A DNA stretch of 5,068 bases from JBBIQH01 sp964475945. Its GTDB lineage: Archaea > Thermoproteota > Nitrososphaeria > Nitrososphaerales > Nitrosocaldaceae. Below are positions 1 through 4,414 of this stretch, one piece after another (within the stretch, counting starts at the first letter, position 1; each line of letters opens with the position of its first letter). Location of the stretch: NCBI GenBank assembly GCA_964475945.1, contig CAYYYF010000026.1, positions 1-5,068 of the forward strand. The letters run 5' to 3'. The notes under the pieces are model-generated. The model was not told the origin of the DNA. It ran no database searches and saw only the letters and a list, made by a program, of their open reading frames with translations. Position numbers and translations under genes: made by a program.

Positions 1-40
1 CATTTATATTACCATTCTTCTTTGTTGCTGACATCTCCAT
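1..40 (-). CDS. 5' end of an unidentified gene, cut by the window edge
   Basis: A minus-strand frame opens with ATG at 40 and reads M-E-M-S-A-T-K-K-N-G-N-I-N without a stop to the window edge. Nothing can be said about function from 13 codons. The start is supported by its upstream sequence: the 15 bases TTATACTATGAGGGA just before or overlapping the ATG are identical to those before the DUF932-like gene start at 1226, and in both genes an ATGGAG start follows. An alternative ATG lies two codons downstream (32-34). The gene follows the DUF932-like gene in the same direction after a 313-base gap, so it is probably transcribed from its own signals. Confidence 0.55.
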   Translation of the reverse strand, partial: MEMSATKKNGNIN

Positions 41-54
41 CCCTCATAGTATAA
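40..54 (-). promoter_or_regulatory. Start-proximal TTATAC box of the partial gene
   Basis: Reading on the minus strand, TTATAC (49-54) is followed by TATGAGGG and then the ATG at 40, leaving 8 nt between box and start codon. TTATACTATGAGGGA (40-54) is repeated exactly at 1229-1243. The box resembles a TATA element but lies too close to the ATG for the usual archaeal spacing of about 26 nt to the transcription start. It may instead be an operator, a -10-like element or a translation signal. The recurrence is seen directly; the role is inferred. Confidence 0.5.
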
Positions 55-72
55 TGTATGTATTGATGTATG

Positions 73-113
73 GATGAATAGATGCAGAATGAAGAGATAT
101 GGAATAGATGAAT
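73..113. repeat. Short GATGAAT repeats upstream of the partial gene
   Basis: The heptamer GATGAAT occurs at 73-79 and 107-113, within related stretches (GAATAGATG around 76-84 and 102-110). The same heptamer occurs twice upstream of the DUF932-like gene (1257-1263, 1268-1274), again ahead of a TTATACTATGAGGGA box. Candidate operator repeats; low-complexity drift is the alternative. Confidence 0.4.
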
Positions 114-122
114 GTAGAATGG

Positions 123-229
123 CTAGTAATACCTAATACTAGTAGTAATACCTAATGGTAGTCTGACAGTACTTGCTAGATATAGTTAAGGCTATAGATG
201 CTAGTAGTAATACCTAATGGTAGTCTGAC
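123..229. repeat. 29-bp direct repeat pair with a truncated third copy
   Basis: Two perfect 29-bp copies lie at 139-167 and 201-229 (each begins CTAGTAGTAATACC and ends GGTAGTCTGAC), separated by 33 bases. A shortened copy, CTAGTAATACCTAAT, lies at 123-137 directly before the first. No gene overlaps them; all frames here are stop-rich. Plasmid iterons, binding sites for an element-encoded protein, or the remnant of a duplication are possible. Repeat and spacer lengths are CRISPR-like, but two copies and no cas genes do not support that call. Confidence 0.8.
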
Positions 230-287
230 CTAACCAATGTAATCCTTGCACCTTTCTTTGTTCTTTGTATCTTTACCTTCATCATCT

Positions 288-334
288 TTATAAATAAATA
301 TAATAAATAAATATAACAAATAAATAAAAGAAAT
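288..334 (-). terminator. T-rich tract after the DUF932-like gene (possible terminator / A+T-rich 13-mers)
   Basis: On the minus strand, 20-66 nt after the TAA at 354-356, the sequence is almost pure T/A with repeated TTTATTTATT runs, as expected for an archaeal U-rich terminator. The same stretch consists of 13-bp units: ATAAATAAATATA at 290-302, an identical copy at 303-315, and a degenerate copy at 316-328. Such an easily melted tract next to direct repeats is also what a replication origin unwinding element looks like. The termination role is the simpler reading. Confidence 0.45.
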
Positions 335-353
335 GGAGTTGTTTATTTTAATA

Positions 354-1226
354 TTAATTATTCTTTACTACCTCTTCTAGTATCCTATGTAGTCTATGTG
401 TCATCCTTGATCTTGCTATTGGATTTGCTTTACTCTTATGTGTTATTACATAGGTTATGGCATTGAAGGTATTCCATAATGTATCCTCTCTTGTAACATC
501 AATTATTAACTCTTCACCATCTGCTATTATCTTAATTGGTGTATAGTAGTAATACATCGTAGGTAGATTTAACCTTACTAACCTCAAAGCAATATCTTTA
601 TCTACCTTTATCCTTGTTGCCTTCCTGTATACTTCTAGTAGTGAATGGCAGTGCTCCAATGCAGATCTTAATGCCTCTCTGAACATGCTTATTAATTTAT
701 CAGCATCGCCTACATGCCTTGCATTAAATGTAATTCTTGCATCTCTAGCAGTTGCACCATTCCTACATATTAACGTGTAGGTAAACATGTCTACTGCTAA
801 TGCACTAGTGCCGTCTATGGAATTCCTTATTGATACACCGAACTGTACTAGGTCATTAATTTCTACTGCCTCCTTTCTATCTGATAATAGATCAATCCTT
901 ACTGCATATCCATTTCTAGTGTATCTAGTAGATAGCATAGATAGGTTAAGATCTCTGCTTACATCTGCGATCATATCCATTACCAGCTGGTTAGGTATTA
1001 CAGCAAATGACTTTGATACTATATTTACTAGATTGATGTTACCTGCATCATTGGTTATTACTGCCTTAACCTTGTTCAGTTCAGTTGTTCTTGTTGCTGT
1101 CTTTAATAGTAATTTGGCTTCACCTACGTTATAGTTGAATGGATAGTTAATGTCTATCAGTTCTATGCTACCTATTGGTATTGTTGTTGCTGATGCTATT
1201 GTTGATGGTATTACTGTAGACTCCAT
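354..1226 (-). CDS. DUF932-like phage/plasmid protein
   Basis: This 290-residue protein shows the DUF932 pattern: SKSFAVIPNQLV (72-83), then VSIRNSIDGTSALAVDMFTY (131-150) running into LICRNGA (152-158), ARHVGD (169-174), and a C-terminal block TLWNTFNAITYVITHKS (249-265) followed by an Arg/His-rich helix (R272-R281). RNSxDGSSAL, a Cys-Asn pair, RH(T/V)G and the W-x-x-[FY]-NA block are what I recognise from this family. It is common in phages and plasmids and its biochemical role is unknown to me. There is no signal peptide or membrane segment, so it should be cytoplasmic. The start at 1226 is the only ATG before residue 83, and no GTG or TTG lies in the first 35 codons. The N-terminal 20 residues are Ser/Thr/Ile-rich and look flexible. 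A T-rich tract follows the stop. Confidence 0.78.
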   Translation of the reverse strand: MESTVIPSTIASATTIPIGSIELIDINYPFNYNVGEAKLLLKTATRTTELNKVKAVITNDAGNINLVNIVSKSFAVIPNQLVMDMIADVSRDLNLSMLSTRYTRNGYAVRIDLLSDRKEAVEINDLVQFGVSIRNSIDGTSALAVDMFTYTLICRNGATARDARITFNARHVGDADKLISMFREALRSALEHCHSLLEVYRKATRIKVDKDIALRLVRLNLPTMYYYYTPIKIIADGEELIIDVTREDTLWNTFNAITYVITHKSKANPIARSRMTHRLHRILEEVVKNN

Positions 1227-1228
1227 AG

Positions 1229-1243
1229 TCCCTCATAGTATAA
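1229..1243 (-). promoter_or_regulatory. Start-proximal TTATAC box of the DUF932-like gene
   Basis: TTATACTATGAGGGA (1229-1243, minus strand) leaves 11 nt between TTATAC and the ATG at 1226. If TTTATA (1239-1244) acted as a standard archaeal TATA box, transcription would begin near 1215, inside the ORF and past its only usable start codon. Either the box has another job or the spacing is atypical. GAGGG three bases before the ATG could weakly pair with the 16S 3' end but is very close. A poorer TATA candidate, TTTATT at 1251-1256, would fit leaderless spacing. Confidence 0.5.
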
Positions 1244-1255
1244 AGGAAGAATAAA

Positions 1256-1284
1256 GGATGAATTATGGATGAATTATGGATGAT
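1256..1284. repeat. 11-bp tandem repeat upstream of the DUF932-like gene
   Basis: GGATGAATTAT is present at 1256-1266 and 1267-1277, with a partial third unit at 1278-1284. It is followed to 1313 by GAT/AAT trinucleotide low-complexity sequence up to the stop of the coiled-coil protein gene. It lies 30-58 nt upstream of the DUF932-like start, a plausible place for a regulator site. Confidence 0.7.
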
Positions 1285-1314
1285 GATAATTAATAATAAT
1301 AATGATAATAATTA

Positions 1315-2100
1315 CTAACCAATCCTAGGTATAACATATCCATAGATAGCCTTTATACCTCTCTGGTTAGCCTTCTCTAATGCTTCTTCATCTATATCTA
1401 CTGCTACAATTATTAATCTATTTATGTTATTAAACTCTTTCAATAACAACTCTCTTATATCATTAACCTTCTCATAGAATGATTCTATATCCTCTTCTTC
1501 TGCATGGCTCTTAACCTCTAGTATATCTGCATGTGTATTGCTTATAACTATATCAAACTCATATCTCTTACCTTTTAATCCATACTTACCATCATAATCT
1601 ATATACTCAAACCTTCTTGCCTTATCTGGATCTATGCCTAATTGCATTAACTGATCCTTGTATATGTTAAGTATTGTTAACCCCAAGTCTTTACCTACCC
1701 TTCTACCTATAGATCCAAAGCCTACCTTTAACTCCTGTAATACCTTGGTATGCTCATTCAGTATCCTAGTATGCTCATTCAGTATCCTAGTATGCTCATC
1801 TAACCTTAACTTAATGTCTTTTATCTCCTGCCATACCTTAGCAAATTCATCCTTCATATCCTGCCTTAACTTAGCAATCTCATCCCATACCTTAGCAAAC
1901 TCAGTCTTTGTATCCTCCCTTAACCTTGCTATCTCAGCAAGTATCTCATTGAACTTCCTATCATGCTCCTCAAACCTTCTAGTATGCTCATCTAGCCTAC
2001 TAAGTATTGCATCATATCCTATCAAGCCTGCTACAGTATATCTAAACTCTTTATCCTCTTCCAGTAACTTTATTATACTCTTCTTTAACTCATTAGACAT
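1315..2100 (-). CDS. Coiled-coil PD-(D/E)XK nuclease-fold protein (DUF3782-like archaeal family)
   Basis: This 261-residue protein begins with a short helical segment (1-35, with LLEEDKEFRYTVAGLIGYDA), continues as a long coiled coil (about 36-125), and ends in a nuclease-like domain (126-261). The coiled coil contains heptads DEHTRIL/NEHTRIL/NEHTKVL (101-121) and an 18-residue repeat built on EFAKVW (67-72 and 85-90). The hinge GSIGRRVGKDLG (129-140) and the core EFDIVIS (181-187) with LEVKS (194-198) match an archaeal family I know as DUF3782-like; D183, E195 and K197 fit the PD-(D/E)XK triad. Biochemical activity of this family is not established as far as I know; DNA binding or cleavage is inferred. 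The start at 2100 is set by a TATA box centred 26.5 nt upstream, giving a leaderless message. It lies 57 nt after the 170-residue nuclease-fold gene and has its own promoter. Confidence 0.8.
   Translation of the reverse strand: MSNELKKSIIKLLEEDKEFRYTVAGLIGYDAILSRLDEHTRRFEEHDRKFNEILAEIARLREDTKTEFAKVWDEIAKLRQDMKDEFAKVWQEIKDIKLRLDEHTRILNEHTRILNEHTKVLQELKVGFGSIGRRVGKDLGLTILNIYKDQLMQLGIDPDKARRFEYIDYDGKYGLKGKRYEFDIVISNTHADILEVKSHAEEEDIESFYEKVNDIRELLLKEFNNINRLIIVAVDIDEEALEKANQRGIKAIYGYVIPRIG
1749..1799 (-). repeat. 21-bp in-frame tandem repeat coding for coiled-coil heptads
   Basis: Two perfect 21-bp copies at 1749-1769 and 1770-1790, plus the first 9 bases of a third at 1791-1799, encode successive seven-residue heptads around NEHTRIL (residues 101-121). 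One unit equals exactly one coiled-coil heptad, so gain or loss would lengthen or shorten the rod without a frameshift. A weaker 54-bp (18-codon) period is seen from CCATACCTTAGCAAA at 1831-1845 and 1885-1899. Confidence 0.85.
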
Positions 2101-2122
2101 AAGGTATATTAGGTAAAGAAAA

Positions 2123-2131
2123 GTATAAATC
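2123..2131 (-). promoter_or_regulatory. TATA box of the coiled-coil nuclease-fold gene
   Basis: GATTTATAC on the minus strand, with TTTATA at 2124-2129 centred 26.5 nt before the A of the ATG at 2100 and preceded by a purine-rich AGCAAGA that could serve as BRE. The spacing is that of archaeal leaderless promoters and fixes the start codon. A second TATAC sits 3 nt before the ATG (2104-2108). Confidence 0.7.
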
Positions 2132-2142
2132 TTGCTATTATA

Positions 2143-2158
2143 ATATCGCTAACGATAT
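2143..2158. repeat. Small inverted repeat at the end of the 170-residue gene
   Basis: ATATCG (2143-2148) and CGATAT (2153-2158) form 6-bp arms around a 4-base loop, touching the TGA stop at 2158-2160 and lying about 14 bases upstream of the next TATA box. It could be a weak terminator hairpin or an operator for the 261-residue gene. The stem is short, so chance is possible in such A+T-rich DNA. Confidence 0.4.
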
Positions 2159-2670
2159 CAGTCTTTAAAGTATGAATTGTATCTACGCTTGAACATCAAT
2201 AGATCCTTAAGTTCATCTACAGTAACCTTTGTATTGTTGATGTATATACTTGATGCATTATTCAAGTCATAATTATCCAATGTTATAACATGGAAACCAT
2301 AATAATTTTTAGGATAAACCTCTTTTAATGCATTATCAATAAAAGAAAATGGCCTATGTTGTTTAATATGTAAACGAAAAGGCTTGTTACCATGTTTGAA
2401 TTCTATAAGCATTATCCTGTCTTTGTTCATGTTGCTGTCTTCGTATCTTCTTGCTAAGAAATCAATATCTGTAAAGGTTAAATGCTCGTGAGGTATATTC
2501 TTATCTATCCATGATTTTAATATCCATGCGTTAAATCTATAGCTTATATTATCATATTGTAGTTGATTTAATGTCTTTAATAACTGCAATGCTGTATATG
2601 CATTACGGGTATTGATTAACTTTGTTAGCTCTTTCTGTATCTGTATCTCTATTATTATCTCTTCCTGCAT
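2158..2670 (-). CDS. Putative PD-(D/E)XK nuclease, partner of the methyltransferase gene
   Basis: This 170-residue cytoplasmic protein has a core reading TFTDIDFLAR (65-74) followed by IMLIEFKHG (86-94). The D68/D70 - E90-x-K92 arrangement, with hydrophobic strands before each and Q104 in the following segment, matches the PD-(D/E)XK nuclease fold. I do not recognise the exact family. Residues 1-60 are mostly helical with a hydrophobic/aromatic patch (YRFNAWILKSWI, 44-55) and could bind DNA or a partner. It begins 22 nt after the ParB-methyltransferase stop, on the same strand, suggesting co-transcription and perhaps a restriction partner; a structure-specific or resolvase-like role is equally open. 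ATG at 2670 is the first start, and its upstream and start-codon sequence (TTATAC, 5 nt, ATGCA) mirrors that of the methyltransferase gene. There is no internal Met until residue 81, after the first catalytic Asp. Confidence 0.7.
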   Translation of the reverse strand: MQEEIIIEIQIQKELTKLINTRNAYTALQLLKTLNQLQYDNISYRFNAWILKSWIDKNIPHEHLTFTDIDFLARRYEDSNMNKDRIMLIEFKHGNKPFRLHIKQHRPFSFIDNALKEVYPKNYYGFHVITLDNYDLNNASSIYINNTKVTVDELKDLLMFKRRYNSYFKD

Positions 2671-2682
2671 CCAATGTATAAT
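2671..2682 (-). promoter_or_regulatory. Start-proximal TTATAC box of the 170-residue nuclease gene
   Basis: On the minus strand, ATTATACATTGG (2671-2682) precedes the ATG at 2670, with 5 nt between TTATAC (2676-2681) and the start. The methyltransferase gene has ATTATACTATGG at the same distance, and both continue ATGCA. It fills half of the 22-nt gap between the two genes. The role is unknown: operator, -10-like promoter or translation signal. Confidence 0.45.
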
Positions 2683-2692
2683 GATAATAATG

Positions 2693-2734
2693 CTAACGAT
2701 AATGATAATGATAACGAGAATGATAATGATGAAT
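2693..2734. repeat. GATAAT-type low-complexity repeat at the methyltransferase 3' end
   Basis: Imperfect GATAAT/GATAAC/GAGAAT units run through 2698-2730 and, read on the minus strand, encode the terminal HHYHSRYHYHYR (535-546) and stop. Similar sequence continues into the gap (2680-2692). The peptide is unlike a methyltransferase C-terminus, which should end soon after MVQRI (530-534), so the tail probably arose by repeat growth or loss of an earlier stop. Confidence 0.65.
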
Positions 2735-4333
2735 CCTCTGCACCATTATCTCATACATTTCTTTATTCTTCTCTATTGCAATAATCTTCCTATTCATCTG
2801 TAATGATGCGATAACTGCTGTTCCTGTTCCTGCCATAGGATCAACGATAAGGTCATTATTATTGCTGAAGTAGTCTACCAATGTTAAGAATTCTTTCTCC
2901 TTCTGCTGCCATTGATGGTATAACTTATGCTCATCTTTTACTTTAGGCGTTACTATTAAATTCTCTGTAACCTTTAATGCAATAGGCTCATCATCCTTAT
3001 CTTTGCATTTCTGGTATACTACTACTGGCTTAACTTTTACTATCAATGATCTTTCACCTAGTATATATTGGGAATCTGGATAGTGTAAGTAATATTCTGC
3101 AAAGAACTTAAGGTTAAGGTTTGAGTTAGAGTTAAAGTTAGAGTTAAAGTTAGAGTTAAAGTCAGAGACTGTAGAATCTAATATCCGATAGACCTGATTA
3201 ATATACAGGTTACCTACTATTAAAACAAGGTAGCCGTAAAGTCTTAACTTTCTCTCAGCAAACCTTGCTAGATCATGTAATAGTGGTAGATAATCCTTGC
3301 TGTAAGGAGGATCAGTAACTATCAATTGAACTGAACCATCTGGTATTTCTTCATCGGTAACTTCTCTAAAGTCCTTATTGATTAACCTATATGCATCTGT
3401 GTTACAATTACAATTAATTGTAATTGTTGATGCCTCTGCTAACTTTTCTTTCCTTCTAACTACGTTATATACGTGTTTAATTGTGGTTTTGCCTTGTTTA
3501 GCCTTGTTCCATAATTCTTTAATTTCGTTATCCTTCCTTGCATACTCAAGAATCTTCTTACCTTGCTGTAATGACTTGTTAGAGATCTTTAATAACTTGG
3601 CTATCTTGTTTTTTGTCCTGTTATTATTGCTACTAACAGTATCTTCAATACCTTCAGTATCTTCAATACCTTCAATACCTTTATTTACCTCTATTCTACC
3701 AGAAAACCCTTGGGAGTTCAGGACTCCCAAGGGTTTTTCTTGGTCAAGGATGACCTGATTTTGGTCATTGTTGGTTGATTGGTCATCGTTGATTGATTGC
3801 CCATCGCTCTGTAATTGCTGTAACCTTAACTTGGCTCCAGGCCACTGAGAGTGCTTTCCCTTCGTACCATCGCTCTGTAATTGCTGTAACCTTAACCTTA
3901 ACCTTAATTTTGCTTCATATTCCTCTGAACCTTTTCTTATACCTCTGCCTCCTAGATGACCATATCTACCTGCTTCAAACTGTCTTTGTCTTGCATACTC
4001 TTCCTCTATCTGCATTAACTTAACGCCTAGTTCTATTAATTGTGCTTCATTAAGATGCCTCCTCTTTAAATTGATTGCAATAACGAACATAAGTTCTTCT
4101 ATCCTATCCTTAAATTCCTTAACAATTACAGGAACAGTTGATATGCCTAATTCTTTGGCAATCTGCAATCTACAGTAACCATCCAATAGAATTCTATTAG
4201 GATTTATTACTAGAGGTATAGTAATACCGTTATTTCTGATATCCTCCTTTAACGTATCTAACTGGTTATTACTTGGCAATAGTTGTTTATACTCCTCAGA
4301 CTCTATGATATCTGATACTGATAGTAGTTGCAT
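2693..4333 (-). CDS. ParB-like / HTH / beta-class DNA methyltransferase fusion
   Basis: This 546-residue protein is predicted to transfer a methyl group from S-adenosylmethionine to adenine N6 (or cytosine N4) in DNA. Residues 1-125 are ParB-like: NGITIPLVINPNRILLDGYC (35-54), then R55 and A59 in the GxxRxxxA pattern, ELGISTVPVI (61-70) and NLKRRHLNEAQ (88-98). A helix-turn-helix follows, KIAKLLKISNKSLQQGKKIL (243-262). The catalytic half has motif IV TDPPYSKDYLPLLHDLA (340-356) before motif I DPMAGTGTAVIAS (498-510), the order of beta-class enzymes, and HQWQQKEKEF (473-482) resembles the block before motif I in phage-type ParB-methyltransferases. A Gln/Asp/Asn-rich linker (about 140-238) and an FNSN-repeat segment (391-404) make it longer than relatives of roughly 400-450 residues. 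The start at 4333 is needed to keep the ParB N-terminus intact. The C-terminus is an odd His/Tyr tail (535-546). No internal frameshift is seen. Confidence 0.85.
   Translation of the reverse strand: MQLLSVSDIIESEEYKQLLPSNNQLDTLKEDIRNNGITIPLVINPNRILLDGYCRLQIAKELGISTVPVIVKEFKDRIEELMFVIAINLKRRHLNEAQLIELGVKLMQIEEEYARQRQFEAGRYGHLGGRGIRKGSEEYEAKLRLRLRLQQLQSDGTKGKHSQWPGAKLRLQQLQSDGQSINDDQSTNNDQNQVILDQEKPLGVLNSQGFSGRIEVNKGIEGIEDTEGIEDTVSSNNNRTKNKIAKLLKISNKSLQQGKKILEYARKDNEIKELWNKAKQGKTTIKHVYNVVRRKEKLAEASTITINCNCNTDAYRLINKDFREVTDEEIPDGSVQLIVTDPPYSKDYLPLLHDLARFAERKLRLYGYLVLIVGNLYINQVYRILDSTVSDFNSNFNSNFNSNSNLNLKFFAEYYLHYPDSQYILGERSLIVKVKPVVVYQKCKDKDDEPIALKVTENLIVTPKVKDEHKLYHQWQQKEKEFLTLVDYFSNNNDLIVDPMAGTGTAVIASLQMNRKIIAIEKNKEMYEIMVQRIHHYHSRYHYHYR
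3125..3160 (-). repeat. 12-bp in-frame minisatellite in the methyltransferase gene
   Basis: GTTAGAGTTAAA (plus strand) is repeated three times without error at 3125-3136, 3137-3148 and 3149-3160, with degenerate flanks. It encodes the FNSN tetrapeptide repeat (residues 392-403), followed by NSNLNLKF. The repeat sits between motifs IV and I, where beta-class enzymes carry their target-recognition region. Copy-number changes would keep the frame. Confidence 0.85.
3637..3681 (-). repeat. 18-bp in-frame tandem repeat in the methyltransferase linker
   Basis: CAGTATCTTCAATACCTT occurs perfectly at 3637-3654 and 3655-3672, with a 9-bp half unit at 3673-3681. On the minus strand it encodes the acidic repeat GIEGIEDTEGIEDT (about residues 219-232), just before the helix-turn-helix. 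Confidence 0.8.
3703..3737. repeat. Perfect 15-bp inverted repeat with 5-nt loop inside the methyltransferase gene
   Basis: AAAACCCTTGGGAGT (3703-3717) and ACTCCCAAGGGTTTT (3723-3737) are exact reverse complements around TCAGG. The stem is more G+C-rich than its surroundings and has T runs at both ends when read on either strand. It encodes KPLGVLNSQGFS (about residues 200-211) in the unstructured linker between the ParB-like half and the HTH/methyltransferase half. It may be an inserted palindromic element, a protein-binding site, or an RNA hairpin affecting expression of the catalytic half. Confidence 0.85.
3763..3798 (-). repeat. 18-bp imperfect tandem repeat in the methyltransferase linker
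   Basis: GGTCATTGTTGGTTGATT (3763-3780) and GGTCATCGTTGATTGATT (3781-3798) differ at two positions. They encode NQSINDD/NQSTNND-like units (about residues 179-192) in the Gln/Asn/Asp-rich linker. Confidence 0.75.
3801..3896 (-). repeat. 30-bp direct repeat pair (66-bp period) in the methyltransferase gene
   Basis: Perfect 30-bp copies lie at 3801-3830 and 3867-3896, both starting CCATCGCTCTGTAATTGC. They encode LRLQQLQSDG twice (residues 147-156 and 169-178). The second copy runs into extra CTTAAC hexamers (to 3908) that encode the LRLRLRL stretch. The period of 66 bp is exactly 22 codons, so this is a duplicated linker segment rather than a CRISPR. Confidence 0.85.
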
Positions 4334-4345
4334 CCATAGTATAAT
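4334..4345 (-). promoter_or_regulatory. Start-proximal TTATAC box of the ParB-methyltransferase gene
   Basis: ATTATACTATGG (4334-4345, minus strand) directly precedes the ATG at 4333, with 5 nt between TTATAC (4339-4344) and the start. A normal TATA box here would place transcription initiation near 4315, inside the ParB-like coding sequence. TTATACTATG is shared with the genes starting at 40 and 1226. Confidence 0.5.
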
Positions 4346-4414
4346 TTGACTAGAAGATCTATATCTGTGAAATTGTATCCTTGCAGTGGTATGTTGTTAT
4401 ATATCCATCTTCTT

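Larger units (their letters stand above)
41..353. other. Gene-free region, 313 bases
   Basis: Between the partial gene start and the end of the DUF932-like gene no frame on either strand gives a credible protein; the longest ATG frames are about ten codons. From low to high coordinates it holds the start-proximal box, GATGAAT repeats, the 29-bp direct repeats and the A+T-rich 13-mers. I see no tRNA, rRNA or strong hairpin RNA in it. Confidence 0.7.

Noticed and set aside
139..229. CRISPR array: 29-bp repeats with a 33-bp spacer
   Set aside because: Only two full copies, a directly abutting truncated copy without spacer, no third repeat at the next expected position (263-291), and no cas genes in the window.
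2693..2734. Frameshift at the end of the methyltransferase gene
   Set aside because: The odd tail is explained by low-complexity repeats; motif I and the following helix are intact and the stop is clean, so a frameshift is not required.
3703..3740. Intrinsic terminator ending a gene
   Set aside because: The reading frame continues through it into an intact HTH and methyltransferase domain; no gene ends there on either strand. It is reported as an internal hairpin instead.
3801..3896. CRISPR-like 30-bp repeats with a 36-bp spacer
   Set aside because: They lie in frame inside the methyltransferase gene with a period of exactly 22 codons and encode the same peptide twice.
3885..3908. Telomere-like CTTAAC hexamers
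   Set aside because: Only a few copies, in frame, encoding Leu-Arg repeats of the methyltransferase linker; no sign of a DNA end.
787..4023. Plus-strand open frames at 787-1134, 1658-2116, 2612-2803, 3378-3758 and 3793-4023
   Set aside because: All lie mostly or wholly opposite well-supported minus-strand genes, have repetitive hydrophobic or Ser/Leu-rich translations typical of antisense shadows, and show no recognisable motif.
4391..4407. Small minus-strand gene starting in the 4334-4471 gap
   Set aside because: The ATG there is followed by a stop after two codons (ATG GAT ATA TAA).
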